Assembly: GCA_018881555.1 (NCBI GenBank)
Contig: JACAXG010000071.1
Location: 1,022,367 to 1,086,366 of the forward strand
DNA: 64,000 bases
Source of the DNA: Amblyornis subalaris
Taxonomy: Eukaryota; Chordata; Aves; Passeriformes; Ptilonorhynchidae
Direction of reading: 5' to 3'
This document shows positions 1 through 12,463 of the stretch, piece by piece. A program made the position numbers and the translations under genes. Positions within the stretch are counted from its first letter, which is position 1; every line of letters begins with the position of its first letter. The notes below the pieces were generated by a model. That model worked only from the letters and a program-made list of their open reading frames with translations. It did not search any database and was not told the DNA's origin.

Positions 1-2162
1 AATGTTTATACCTGCAATCAAGCATTGGCTGAGCTGCAGCCCAGTGCTGGCAGCTCTTTCTTTCTCCCTCTGCCCCCCCTCTTCCCTTGCAACTCCCCTC
101 TGGTGATACTGGATTGATAAAGTGCATACAGTGGTGATTGCCTGTATAAAAGTAAAAAAAAAAAAAGGCATTACTCAATAGCCAGAAAAACTGGTATGTG
201 CTCTGCCCAGCGTGGATCAGATGGACTGGGGGTCTATATTTCTTTTTCTAGATGATTTATAATGCCTTCCTCCCCTGCACTGCTGTTTTCCAAGCCATTT
301 AATGGATTTTGAGATTTACCAGATAAGAGGTTCATCTACAGTTTAGAAACTGTTTTTCTTTAAAACAGAACACAAAGGTTAGTTTTGTTGGGGGTTTTTT
401 GGGGTACTTAACAGATCTTTTTCCCAAAGTATCTCATGGCCCGTGATTGCCTCAGAACTGCTCATCAGAATTTTTACCAACCCACAAAACCACCTTGCAC
501 TGGACAGGCGAAAAAAGCACCTTTGAAACAGGGGCCTCATCTGGATGAGAAAGNGAGGCTGATTCAACTGGAGCAGAATTCTAAAATAGCTTTACTTAAG
601 CATTCACAATGCAGTCAACTTTATTTCAATTTAAGAGGGTCTTACTCATGCTTAGCTTTGGTTTACTGTGTATTCCCAGTCCNTGTTAGCCAAACCAAAA
701 TAAACATATCTTACAGGCTTTTGCCAGCATTTGACTAAATGGGTTTGAAGTCACTCTTTACTTAAATCAGTGCAGCTGTGGTTGAAAATAAGGCCAAATG
801 CATTCAGTTAATCATGAAGACAGTGCCAACAAAATGCATGAAAAAAGGCATCATGCACATTTTTCGTGATTAATGTATCTGCAAGTTCTCAGTTACAGGC
901 ACGGAGATGCAAATGGAGTTGAGTTTTGAATGCCATGGAATTAGGGATGTCACTGTTGTGTGCATTTGTATTTATTTTAAGTCTCCCTGAAGTGAACAGC
1001 ACTTTACATGGATGATGGTAAGTCACAGTTTGCCTATGTTCAGTCTAAGCAGGGAGTTGTAGTTACCATGCAGCCGTACATTCAGGAGTCTTCCTCCCAT
1101 TTTCCTTCTGGGATACAGTATAGCATCTAAAAATGCAGGTTCTGTTGACAGGTGTATCTTGTGATGCTCTGANTATGGATTTTCCCTTGAAAACGTAACT
1201 GCAAGACTATATGAATTTCTTCCAAGGCCTCAAGAACCTCTTCTGACCAACCTGTGATCCCACCCAGATCCCCTCTGGAAGGGTCTCACCAGGTGTAACT
1301 CCCACCTATCAGTGAAGTTCACTGTGTAGTTAAAAGCTGCTCCAAACCGAGCTAATTTTGTTCATTTATCCTTGAGGATTCTTGCTTAATTAAAATGAGC
1401 CTGAGGGAAGTGCGACTATCTTAATTTATCTTTTACCAGAGAAAATGTTTGAAGGCCATGATTTTATGCAGATCCAGACTTACTTATATTAACAGAAGAC
1501 ACTGTTGGTTACCCAACTCTTTTTTAGGCTGATATCTGGGACTCTTTTGCTGCTTCATTAAATTTACAAAGTAGCAGCAGAGGTACTGAGTTGAAGAGGC
1601 ATCACTGGAAAGACTGCGAAGGGAAAAAGTGGCTAAGTGTATCCTCATAACAGAATTCAATCAGATTTCTGGTTTTGTGCTTCCAGGTCAATATACCTGC
1701 TGTTTTTAGAGCTTAAATCAACATACAAAGGAGGTTTTTCACCCTTATCCACTCACAGAAGGTTCTGCCTTATCTCTGACTTGGGTTCCCACAGTACAGT
1801 CAGCCTCCAGCTTCTTAAGTTTCCATTTATTATTTATTGCAATAATTCAACTGAAATATGAATTTCATCTATGAATTCTTTANTTCCTTGGCTCTAAATC
1901 CTGTTATTCTGCTGTTCCTAACTAGGATAGGTGGTTAAAACGTTGCTGCTTCCCAAGTGTGGCAGATAAGCTGCTACCTGCCTGTTTTCTTTTACATTTT
2001 ACCCGCCTTGAAAGGAGACTTTTCTGACAGCCATGTGAGTCTTGGACACCAAACCCCATCACCCACTTAGGATCTAAGTAGGGCTCATACATCTTTACCC
2101 AATGGAGAAAATATTATTGTGTGGTTTCCTAACTGAGAGTTGAGTGTTGTGCTCTTTCCTAG
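1..2162. other. Unique non-coding sequence, no gene seen
   Basis: AT-leaning unique sequence. It holds a 13-base A run at 154-166 and several short open frames (the longest is 100 codons, 436-738 plus, interrupted by N codons) that show no recognisable protein. No interspersed repeat was recognised. It could be intergenic or intronic. Confidence 0.6.
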
Positions 2163-2207
2163 GGGTCCTGGAGCAATTGTTCTTCGCTGAAGTTGCTTTG
2201 CAGCGTG
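2163..2207 (+). other. Candidate 45-nt exon (splice signals only)
   Basis: A pyrimidine-rich acceptor ending in ctctttcctag (AG at 2161-2162) is followed 45 nt later by an ideal donor, gtgagt, at 2208-2213. The segment is a multiple of three and is open in two frames. With two leading bases taken from a split codon it reads VLEQLFFAEVALQR. I recognise no family. Such acceptor/donor pairs also arise by chance in 64 kb, so this is only a candidate microexon of a gene whose other exons lie elsewhere. Confidence 0.12.
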
Positions 2208-4904
2208 GTGAGTGTTGTTTATCAGCTGCTGTATTTTAAATATGCCGAGGACAGACATATGGTTTTAGTTCAGAAATGCTTGTTAAAAGCTTCCTTCTAA
2301 TCCAAGGTTAAATAGAGAGTTCAGTGTATGTGTGTTGTAGAACAGGCTCTAACAGCTGCGAAAATGAAATAACTACTTCTCTAACAGACTTTTGGAGCAA
2401 AATTAGCTTTCTAAAGCACATAAATAAGCTGGTAGGTTGTTTTCTTACTTATCAACCTCAGCATAATGAATTAGCAACTTATACTTCTGTGTTTGAACAG
2501 TGAGGCCTTGAAGAAGAAAGGCCTTTTCTCTCCCCAAAATGTTACTTTCAGGTAAGAGAGAGCTGTCATAAAGCAACTTCTCTTTTGTTCACATTTTCAA
2601 ACAATTACTTTATGGGTTTTTTTTCATTTGTCCCTATTCCATCTCTCAGTAATATGGCCTATTTATCTAGAGATATATTTTAATTACAGTAAGGTTTGTT
2701 CTTAATGCTGTGTAGCTTCCTCAGAGCTGACAAATTTGGAGAGAAGCTGGAAGGTGAATCACGTTGCAGGTCGTCACTGGCTTTGCCATCTTGGAATGAA
2801 GGGTATGTGCTGTCTAGGTACACCCTCTCTGTGGGTGCATCAGGAAGTCGTGAAAACCTTTCCAAACAGTGGCTGCACAGCCAGGGATGTTTTGTTGTGA
2901 GGAGCTGGGCTATGGGCAAAATGTCAAAGGTGTGGCTTGCACTGCCCTCCTTGCCTTCAAGCACTGAAGCTTCATTTTGTGACTCAGGAGCTACGTGTGC
3001 TGCTGTTCACATCAAAGCTGCTCACAAAAACCACACAGCACTGACTCAAACTCCCAGTTCCTGGCAAAGTAACTGTCAGCTTGTGTACCAGACTATTCTG
3101 AAGTGAACCTTCTTTTTAGTTAGGAAGTGCTATACAAGAATCCAGAAATTTTGGCTTTAAACAAGAAGAGAAGGTGCTGCCAAAGAGGGATCCTTTCAAG
3201 CTCTGGCTTTGTATAAGTAAGGGTAGGAGTGTCAGCTGTAGGAACCTAAATCAAATTTAATCCTATCCATGTGTCTGATTGCACACACTTTGAGGTGCTG
3301 CATGGAAAAGCGTCCCACTACAAGCAGCTTTGTTCTTCCTTCCATCAGCCTTCAATCAATTAACCCAGCAGAACATGTGGCTCTCAGAAAAATTTACACA
3401 CTTATCTTCAGTGTATGGGAGCAAAAAGAAAAATTTAGGCAAATAGTGAGATAAATTGTTACTGTCCTGCCCATATTTTGAAACAACATGGACTCGTTGG
3501 TCAGTGCCAAAACTCACTTCCTTCCTAGGATTTGTCTGTAACAAAATACAGAGTGAAAAAACAAACCCCTCTTGCAACACACGTGGTGGTGGCATGATAC
3601 CACATGGGATCTGGATTCCATGGATTCCCTCTGTGCACACTGGCTACCTTAAAGTGAAGGAAGAAATTCTTAAACTGATAGCAACAATCACAAAGCTGAT
3701 TGATCTGGCAAGCTGCAGCCTCAGCAGAGACTGGCCACATCTCCATAGATCTTCCACTTCTTTGATTTCTTCTTAAAAAAAAATACTCAAAGGTATGTTT
3801 CTGGAGGGCTATTCTAGAGGCCATCAGGGAATAAAGTTAAATAATGTTTTTATTGTGTTTTCTTCTGTAGTTTTATGAGTGTTTATGTGTGGGCTTGGCT
3901 AAGAGATGTGAGGTCAGATTATACACTCAAACTACTGTAAATGCAAAGCTTTGTGCTGAAAACCACAAGTGACTCCAGATTTTTCTCACTGTTTAAGTTA
4001 CTCACAATCCCACCTGCAGTGTTTTAAGAACTNAGTAGGCGAAGACATTGTCCTGAACAGAACCTGAAAAAACAAAATGCTTATCTCAAATTTTACATTT
4101 CAGGCCCTGCCTTGACTCTGCACACAGTGAATAAGCCTGCAAGCCGTGTCATAGGTGCCACATTTTGGATTTTGGTTCCCAAGATACTTTAACACAGTAA
4201 GGACAAAGCCCATTAATCCAAAGATAGCACAGTGTTACAACAAAACAGAGCTGAGCTGTAATCCTGAAGATTATAGTTTCAGGAGAAAGATTTAATGTCA
4301 CCTCAGGGTGGTTGCTTTTTTTTTTCCTTGGTTCTGTTTTGTTTTCAGGCAAACTTCAAAGTGCCTCATTAGATGCCTTCAGAAGTCATGAAGATGAAAT
4401 GAATAAGAAGTGATTCAGGCAAATTGTTGACTCTGGAGAAGGGTTTTAAAAAACAACAACACAAAAGCAAAACCCCAAGGGATAACTGTAATTGCATATC
4501 TGAAGAGTATTTCAGCGCTGGTCTGCCAGCCCCACTTAGCTCAGGCACCTTTTCTTCATCCTGAGAAGGGCTGATCCTTTTTGTCCTGGCTTCTCAAACA
4601 TCAGACTAAATTTTCCTTGACTGTCTAAATTTCCCTTGACTGTGTCATAGCGATTGAGCGTCACAGACTTCCTGTGGGGAATTCTTTATGCTACAGAGTA
4701 AATTTGCTGAGGAGGGAGAGATCCAATATCTGTTTTATAAAGTGTGTAGCAATCCCGACTATTTGATAGCTGCGGAGGAAAAAGGATTTAAAAAAAAATT
4801 TATATTTGTAACTTTAACAATCCTGGGATGGGGCGACAGAAAGAAAAGGAAGAGGAAAGGGATCCTTTGTGATGGATGGTTTCCTTACTGTGAGGAGCTA
4901 ACTC
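2208..4904. other. Unique non-coding sequence, no gene seen
   Basis: No repeat, RNA gene or recognisable exon was found. The open frames at 2696-3106 (plus, 136 codons) and 3525-3824 (minus, 99 codons) have no recognisable domain and overlap frames on the other strand. A TATA-like tataaag at 4737-4743 lies about 170 bases upstream of the CpG island, but it has no other promoter context that I can see. Confidence 0.55.
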
Positions 4905-5330
4905 CTTGAGTCACGCTGAGCAGCGAGCACCGTCCTTCAGAGCCCGCGCTTCGCTCTCGGGTTNGGCCCGGCCCAGCCCTGCTCGGCACTCCCATCCGTT
5001 CGCAGCCCGGAGCTCCCGCGGGGCGGCTCCGCTCCATGGCCCTGCTGCTCGGGCCGAGTGCGGGCGGCTGCGCGCGGAGCCGGCGGGAAGGGCTGTCCGC
5101 CCCGCCCGCTGCCCGCTCCGGAGCGCCCAGCAGGGACGAGCTCCCCAGCCAGGCCCCGTGGCACACGGCGGTTCGCAGCACCTGAGTGCCGCTCCGGGGA
5201 ACACCTGGGTGATGCTGAGCTCGCTGCAGTGGGGATGGGAACACCAAGGGATGGGTGGGATGCGAGCGCATCCCACGGCTCTTACGGGCATTTCCTGGCT
5301 TGGTGTGTTTCTCCCAAAGGAGTGAGCAGG
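4905..5330. promoter_or_regulatory. CpG island, possible promoter or first exon
   Basis: The base composition changes sharply to G+C-rich with dense CpG dinucleotides, strongest at about 4915-5190, in otherwise AT-leaning DNA. GC-box-like ccgccc strings occur near 5096-5106. In vertebrates such islands usually mark promoters of housekeeping, developmental or long non-coding transcripts. Overlapping frames stay open on both strands (139 codons at 4906-5325 plus; 199 codons at 4885-5484 minus), as expected where stop codons are depleted by GC content, so I do not call a CDS. A 49-codon plus-strand frame starts at 5036 and ends at 5185; it has a T at -3 and a G at +4, a weak start context. The direction of transcription cannot be decided from sequence. 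It could also be an orphan island inside a gene. Confidence 0.6.
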
Positions 5331-7720
5331 GATGTGGTGGACAGGAGAGGGCANATGAGCTCCTTTTCTTGTCTGGGTTAAACAGGCACCCACCTGCACT
5401 CCTTCCTGACCACCCTGTTACTGTGGTGAGAGTCCCCCCCTTTTCTTTTCCATCTGCTGCCTTTGAGTCTTTGNAACATAACAAGCAGAAGAAAAGCAGG
5501 GAAGCTGAAAAAGTTGTTTTAATTTGTGGGGTTTTTCCCTTTTTTTCCCCCTTGGTGCAGTGCCTTTGTCATATATTACAAGGACCATGTGAAGCTTAAC
5601 ATTGGCTGAGGACAGAAGTTCTGCACGTCACATACATGCACAAGCTTTTCTAAATTTCATCTTTTCAGTAGNAAAGTAATTATACTCCAGTCGCAATGGC
5701 CCATGAGAATAAAAAAAGGCAAGTTTAGTAGGGAGAGGGTAAAACCTTTTATTTTGCTAACTGATAGATTTGCAAAATCCAGACGTGCTTTCAGGCTCGG
5801 AGCCCTTGGTGGGTCACTCACTACAACCCGTGATCGTGGGTGAAGCTGAGAGTGCCACTACCAGCGACAGCCAGACGGTGCTGCTCTGGCCCTGGGATTA
5901 TAGGGGAAAGTGCAGGAGAGAAACCAGTGGAAAACAGGCGCCAGGGAGAGAACGATTTGTTCCAAAACATTTGCTTTGTAACAGGGTCATCTATAAATTC
6001 TGAGATTTCCTGTTTGCTGAATGGTAGGCTATCTCTTTTCAGGTTACAGACTGGAATAATTTTATTACAGCTCATTGTAAGCTTCTTTCCTTTCCAAGCT
6101 TAGATTTGCAGCCTTTGCACAGAAATTTCCCAGCTTTCTTGGGGTTTTAAGTTGTATCCTTCAGCACCGTGCTNTTGAGCTGTGCTTTAATTTCCTTTGG
6201 GCTTTGGAAGCGGTGAGATCATGGTAGTTTTAGGGGAAAAGCATTAGACATATTAATGGGTTCTTTTCATGCTGATGTATGTTTTCTCTGGATACCGGGA
6301 AAGTAAAACTTAAATACAGAAAACTGGAAAAAAATAGTAATTTTAACTACAAGGAGCCTGATCCTGCATCTTGTACATCTTGTGAATTCATTGACTTGCC
6401 TGGGAGTTGTCAGTGTTTAGGAATTGCAGGGTTTGGGCTACAGCTGGTCCGGATGTTGTTTGGGGTTTTTAACATTTTGTTTCAGAAAACACCCTTTAAT
6501 GGGTTGTCTTTGTTAAGAATGTGTTTAGGGAACACTGTCAGGGTAGTCCCTCAGGTCAGACCCTTCTGGCTAAGACAAGAGAGACCTGTCCCAGAACGAC
6601 CTGATAATGATGCAGCCTCATGCTGGGAGAATTCACCTGCGCTGGTAAAGATCTCAGTCAGGTCGCAGGTCTGAAACAGGCAGTGACAATTTTCCACATG
6701 AGTGCCTTGAGCACTTGGATATCTTTGTCCCTTTCTGTGTCATGGAAAGAGTGGGAAACAATCAAAAAATGGATCCTTGGAGAGCTGGTGATAAATCAGG
6801 AGAAGAAGAGAAAGGTAATTGCAAGTTTTGTGAGATAAGAGAAGTGTTTTGTGCTGCGGCAGGAGATGCTCTCTGGGATCTGCTTCCAGTGCTGAGGCCT
6901 TTGGCCAGAGCTTTGTCCATGGCTGTGCTGCCCAGGACTGCGAACAGCCAGGGACAGAGCCCTGTCTGCCTGGGAGCCTTCACTGATTACACTAATAATG
7001 AGAGAAGATTAATTTTTTGTAACTAGGGAGCAAATCTGCTAATTCAGCTTGAATTTTTATTAATGGGAGAAAGTTTAGAAGCTCTGAGTGCATGATTTTA
7101 AAGATGTCTGTTGTTGAACATGCTGGGAGCATTTTGTCTTTATGCTGAGTTTAGCAAATGAGATTCTAGTCCTTGACTGACATTATTAGGCACTATTGTA
7201 ACAATAATGAAAAGAAGATGATTAAAATCTGCCTACTAGTGGCAGGGGTTGATGTTACTATACAGCGATAGAAGGAAGATGGCATTCTGAGCTTCTTGCA
7301 TTCTCCACTGATGTGAGCACAGCATTATCTGCATCTCCGTTGTAAGGTAAAATGGAATTTTCAGAAGAGATAAACTGGGTAATTGCTGTTTTTATTTTAA
7401 CTGATGAAAAAGCTAACTTCTTTTCACATGGAGCTGATGCCTTCCATGGAAATTTTGTCTGTGTTAACTTTGGTGAAAGCTTCAGACTATTTTTGGCAGC
7501 AATTAAAAGCATTCAAGAGATGCCTGTCACTTCAGCTCACATATTTCCACAGGGTACTTTATTTGTGTTTTATGAAAGAAACAGAAAACACAGCAATATG
7601 GCTTCTGCTTAACTTGAACTATCTCGCATCTTGTGGCAGCAAGTGACAAGCAATTTTTCTTCATTGGAAGCTGTTCTTCCGGATATCACAGCATGGAGTT
7701 GCTGATAGGATTTTCACAAG
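5331..7720. other. Unique non-coding sequence, no gene seen
   Basis: Unique, mostly AT-leaning sequence with short unrelated open frames (the longest is 131 codons, 6279-6674 plus). No family was recognised and no repeat identified. Confidence 0.55.
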
Positions 7721-7721
7721 A

Positions 7722-7850
7722 AAAATAATAACATCTAGCATTCACTAACACCTGCTGTCCAGTGATCTTAGAGTGCTTTGGAGAAATATTTATTAGGATC
7801 CACGACTATGAAATTGGTAATATTTTATAGAACTGGGTTTACAAGGAAAG
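7722..7850 (-). mobile_element. Relic resembling a MIR/CORE-SINE, minus orientation
   Basis: The stretch aataataacatctagcatt, followed by gatcttagagtgctttgg and then a region ending in attttatagaactgggttt, parallels the minus-strand order of the MIR 3' half (AATAATAGCTAACAT, then AAGCGCTTTACA, then the CCCATTTTACAG-type core). Divergence is high, as expected for an element that predates the bird-mammal split. I matched it by memory of the family pattern, so the ends are approximate and an L2-type relic is possible. Confidence 0.4.
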
Positions 7851-9419
7851 CTGGTTGTTGTCTCTGTAATACTCAAAAGTACCACTGATTCAAAATGTCA
7901 GCATTTTTCAAGACTTAATTTGAGGGAACTGGGTCCTGATGTTCAGAGCATAGAGGTTCCCACTTTCTTCAGAAGGGGTTAATTGTGAAGAAATTGAAGA
8001 GTTGGGCCAAGAGTTTCCCAAAATTAAGAACCAGCCGAGGAGACGCTGCTGCAGAAAATTTGTCTAGTAATTGCTCAAAGGGACAACAGCGTAGTAGTTA
8101 GGCTGAGAATAAAACTAAGAGCTATTTTATTTGCAGGATCCTCTTCTCATTCAAATATTTATGAAGCTTGTTGAATACTTCTCTGTGTGGATTCTGTGGG
8201 AGGAAGTATGAAATGTATGTGTGGTATCTCTGATAGAATTTAGCTTGCTGTGTGGGTATAATCTAAAAAAACATTAGATCAAGGGTACAACTGTGTTGAG
8301 CTCATCTGATGTATGACATAGCCAGCTTCTAAAAGTGGCTCTACTGCAACACCTAATACTTGGAGCTTTCACCAAAATTCTTCCCACCACTGCATTCTGA
8401 ATTTTAAAGTCTGTACTGGAGTCATCTGCCAGCAGTCCCTAACGAATACAGCATTGAGCCAGCTGAAATCACAGGAGCAAATGGCTCTCCTGGCACACCA
8501 CAGAGTGACTTCTGAGCAGTCCCACTGCCTGCGTGCAGCGCCCGTCACAGCACACAGACCTCGTCTGCTGGGGCAGTTCTTGCCTCAATTAAAAGTCACT
8601 CCGTGGTCACATTTGCAGCTGCNCATCTCTGTGTTGTTTCGTGTTGTGCACAGGTGGAAAAAGCAGGCAGAAGAAACACGGTGTGATTTTTAGCAATGGC
8701 TCACCAGCGCTGTATTAAGGCATCAGCATCTAGAACTCTTTGAAGTGCTGGGCACCGAGGCTGCTGTTCAGGATGANGGTGCAGACGTGTGGGCTCGGGA
8801 AGGTATCAGGGAGAGTTACCCCTGGGAAAGGGCATTTGTGATATGAGTAGAGGGGGGATATTGATGTAGCAGCTCCTCACAGTTCAGGGCTTGTTTGCAA
8901 CTCTGCAACCTGGGGAGCTTATCTGGAAGTCAGTTAAGACAGTCCTGTGGAGGAAAGAGTTGGATGCTGGGATTCAGTTTCTACCATCCTTATCCCTCAT
9001 TTCTGTGTTCATGGTGCTGAGACTACAGTTGGGNTGGGCAGTAAAATTTTTCTTTGCCCCACTGTTGGGCTCTGTGACTACAGGACTCCCCACTGTTGAG
9101 CACTGTTTTGCTCCTGCAGGGAGCTGCTGCCAATGACACATCGGGTGTATTGCAGCACCTCTGAAGTCCTATGCCCAGACCAGACCCAGTTTCCCTAAAC
9201 ACTGCACAAACAGGGAAAAAACCACCCCGACAATTCCTATATTCAGTTCTTTCTGGTTCATCACATTGCTACTAGTCCAGACTACGGGAAGGATAAAAAT
9301 CCCAAGAGGAAATGATTCATGTCTGAGCAGGGAAATTCTGTTCAGAATTACAACTGGATGCCAGAGTTTAGAATAAGGTTCCCTGCATGGCAAGGCTNTG
9401 TGCCAGTTTTTATAAAACA
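7851..9419. other. Unique non-coding sequence, no gene seen
   Basis: No repeat or exon recognised. The open frames are all under 85 codons. Confidence 0.55.
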
Positions 9420-9840
9420 TATAAGTATAATTTATGCAGCATTTCTGTTAATCGTGCTCTCTGCTTAAGATATCCATTAAAGCCCATCATATTAATTTAA
9501 TTGAAAAATTCTCTGGGAATTGTATTAGATATTTTCCCCATTAAATTAATATTCCAGTCTTTAAATAGACTTTCTGGGCAGCCATTGTTGTTGTCAGAAT
9601 TATCATGTAAATTGATATCTGCTCCCTGCCTTTTTGAGGTCTGACCACTATAACTTTCTCTCTTTTTACCTCCTGTCTCCTCCCTCCTCCCCAGTCTATG
9701 CTTAATTATTCTCTTCCTTTTGATTTCTGGGGTTGTTAACATGACACTTTCTGGGGCTTGTCGCAGGATATTCAGTGTTTGTCTGTCAGTTTGGGCCTCT
9801 CTGAATTAATCTGTTAATTAATTAAGGCATGGATGGGACT
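9420..9840. promoter_or_regulatory. Candidate conserved non-coding element (AT-rich, homeobox-like)
   Basis: An AT-rich stretch with no long single-base runs, containing many TAAT/ATTA cores, a SOX-like cattgttg at 9583-9590, a polypyrimidine tract at about 9655-9695 and the palindromic ttaattaatta at 9814-9824. This mix is typical of vertebrate developmental enhancers. Conservation itself cannot be seen from one sequence, so the call rests on motif density and texture only. It could equally be neutral AT-rich DNA. Confidence 0.25.
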
Positions 9841-11599
9841 GTGAAGTGAAATTCCCCAGGTGGCAGCCTGGCCTTACGGTGAGGGAAAGGGCAGCTCGTG
9901 TCTCAGTGGCTGGGAGAGGGGAAATCAGATTAAGGTTGTTCAGGACTGACCTTTAATGGGCCAGTTTGGAGCCAAGGAGAGCTCTGGGCCCAGGGCTTGA
10001 GTGGTGGCTCCACAGATCGATTGCCTGGATCCCTGGATGCTCCGAGGGTTCAGTGCATCCACAGCATCTGCCACGTGGGAACCACACTGTGGGCACTGCC
10101 TGCCCTGGTTTTTACGGAATGAAGCTGGGAGCCACTGTCCTTTTATCCCTTCACCCAGCTGATAGATGAGGGGGCTGTGCATTTTCTTGGGAATTGCTAC
10201 CCTTTTTGCATCCTATGGAACCTTGATATGTGCTGCCATGCTCTGGATGGCTCAGTGCAGGTCACATCCTGCAGTTCCTTACCTAAAAAATAATACAATT
10301 TCTTTTTTCCTCGTGACCTCCCAGCTTCCCCGTGTTGTATTTTGCCTTCTCCCAGAGTTTTGTGGGAGCAGTTTCCGTGCGGGGTGACACTGTTTGCACC
10401 AGCGGCANTGGGGTCAGAGCCCTTTAAGGAGTTGGGGCATTATCCAAGTAGCTGCCGAATCTGGGAGCCGTGACTCGTATGTGCTGGAGCGCTGGGAACA
10501 GCTTGTGCTCCCGTGGAGAGGAACAGGTGCCACTGCACAACTGGGGCGCCCGGACACAGGCGCAGGGAAACGGCAGCTTGCTCTGCACTGATATTGTTCC
10601 ACAACCCGATACAGGCCACGGGCTGCTCGTGCTTCTGAGCCGTCCACCTGCCCCACACCTCCCCCGGCCTTTCCTGGTCGAGCAGGCAGCTCAGGTTTCC
10701 CACTGGGGTTCGGGAGAGGAGACGGCCCCGGCTCCTAAGCTGTCACCCGGGCACAGCCACAGCGAGCAGCACAGAACTGAGCGCAGCCTCTGGCCCGGGA
10801 GTGGAGAACGCATGAAGAGGGATTTCCTCTAATCAAGTAGCTCCAGGAGCCTGTTGTTGAGTTAGTGGGTCAATGTGTTTATCTTTCTGTTTTCTTTAGA
10901 AAAGTGCGAGTCCTTTCGCCGTGGTTATTTTTGCCTAACAGCTGTGCTTCCGGTGAGCAGCTGGGAGAGCTGCCTGACTCAGCACATCTCCGGCCTCAGC
11001 GCTCCCCAAGTGCACTCGAGCAGGACTAAGAGTGCTCTGGGCAAAACAGAGGGGACCCCTGCACTGTATCCCACAGCCAGTGGAGAGAGAGATGCTTGGT
11101 GACATGGATAGAGTGTTTGGAGTGACGTGAATCATTCGCTCTGGGCAGCGTGCCCACAAACAGGACAAATATGTGGTCTTTATTTCAAAACTGTGTATGT
11201 GTGGAAATTGTTAATGTCTGTAAAAGTACTCCATCGAGTAGAAAGGACCTGACACGAGGCTGGGGTGCTGTAGGGAACGAGAACCTCTTCCAGGAGGAGA
11301 GGAGAGGATTTGGTCCTTGCCAGATCAGCCCTACAGAACACTCCAAGCCATTTCCATGCTTCAGTCCTATGACAACGTGCAATGTCTCACAAGCATCTTG
11401 AGTCACTTTTTCCAGGCAGGTTCATCACACCCTTCACATGGGGCAGCATTTGACCACTCCACATGTGTTACTGATTTGTGGGATGTTTGCACACTGCGGA
11501 GTTGGGGGTTTTGAGAGGGTGGATGAGAACTGGCGAGGGAGGAGGCTGGTAAGACACCTTGGCCTGGTGGTTTGAGTAATGGAGTAAGAATAGGAAGAT
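9841..11599. other. Unique sequence, locally GC-richer, no gene seen
   Basis: About 9950-10830 is GC-richer, with scattered CpG but no compact island. Several short frames (the longest is 120 codons, 10470-10832 plus, with overlapping minus-strand frames) show no recognisable protein. No repeat was identified. Confidence 0.5.
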
Positions 11600-11662
11600 T
11601 GTGTTACTGGCTCTGGGCAAGTGAACTCTCTCTGCCTTTGTCTCAGTTTTCTGCCCTTTGTC
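11600..11662 (+). mobile_element. Short MIR-like relic, plus orientation
   Basis: The order ctggctctgggcaagtgaac, then ctctctgcctttgtctcagttt parallels the MIR core (CCTTGGGCAAGTCACTTAACCT, then CTCTGTGCCTCAGTTT). It is short and diverged with approximate ends, and chance resemblance is not excluded. Confidence 0.4.
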
Positions 11663-11776
11663 TCCATTGTATGTTTTGACTATGATTTTTGATATAAAGG
11701 TGATATCTCTACATGTGATTGTGTAGTGTCTGACAGTTAAAAACGGAGGAGAGGAGAACTTTTTGGTCCTCCTATG

Positions 11777-12463
11777 CTACAAGTATGTAAAAAAAGTAAT
11801 GTAAAAATGAATCTGTCTTGTAAAACACAGTGGGACTTGCATGAACAGCAAAATGTCAAAGTGAGGAGGAATTAAATATCTGCTGTAATCTGAGTCCCCT
11901 GTAAAAAAAAACCAACTAAAATTCCAGTTGCAGTGAGGTTGGGGGCAGCAGGAAAGGAACTTTCCCTGTAAGCATGAGAATTTGACTGTTTCACAGAGTG
12001 ACAGTTTTATCATTTGCCTGTGTAAGAGGAAAGGTTCCTTAACTGATTGGATTTTCTGGCAGCACCGCTGTTTGGAACTGAGTTTTGTGGAAGCTCTCAA
12101 GTTTGTAGTTTGATGGAGGGGAGTAAGAAAACTCTTCTTCTCCCCTGGGAGCATACAAGCCTTCCCTGAGCTGTGTAGCTGTGTTTGTTTTTGGGTGTTC
12201 TGCCCATGGTAGAGGCAGGGTGTACTTCCCATTCCAGACAGAACCGAGTTACGGATCTGGCACGGAAGGACTGTCATGTGTCCTAATGCAGGCACTGACT
12301 CCGGCGAGGATCTTCCCTTGTCCTGCCTCAGAACCAGGCACAGGAGTCGCAGTGTCCAAGCCAATTTGCAGTTAGCACCGGCTCTGGGAAGTGCTGTATC
12401 CTCACCAGGACATGCCTTGTTTTCCAGAGTCCATCTGGAGATCCTGCTCCACAAAGCACCCAC
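11777..12463 (-). other. Longest open frame of the window, 228 codons, unrecognised
   Basis: An uninterrupted ATG-to-stop frame with no N codons. The predicted protein has no recognisable domain, no signal peptide pattern and no catalytic motif. The last third is rich in Phe and aromatic residues, as expected from T-rich or A-rich DNA. Other frames on the opposite strand (12181-12375 and 12276-12629) overlap it, so the coding direction has no support. It is longer than I would expect by chance at this base composition, so it is listed, but with no splice, promoter or homology evidence it is probably a chance frame or a decayed exon. Confidence 0.12.

Noticed and set aside
982..1017. 36-nt segment between a good acceptor and a gtaagt donor
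   Set aside because: All three frames contain a stop within the segment, and it is very short. Most likely chance.
4885..5484. 199-codon minus-strand frame and overlapping plus-strand frames in the CpG island
   Set aside because: Stops are rare in GC-rich DNA in all frames. Both strands are open and none resembles a known protein.
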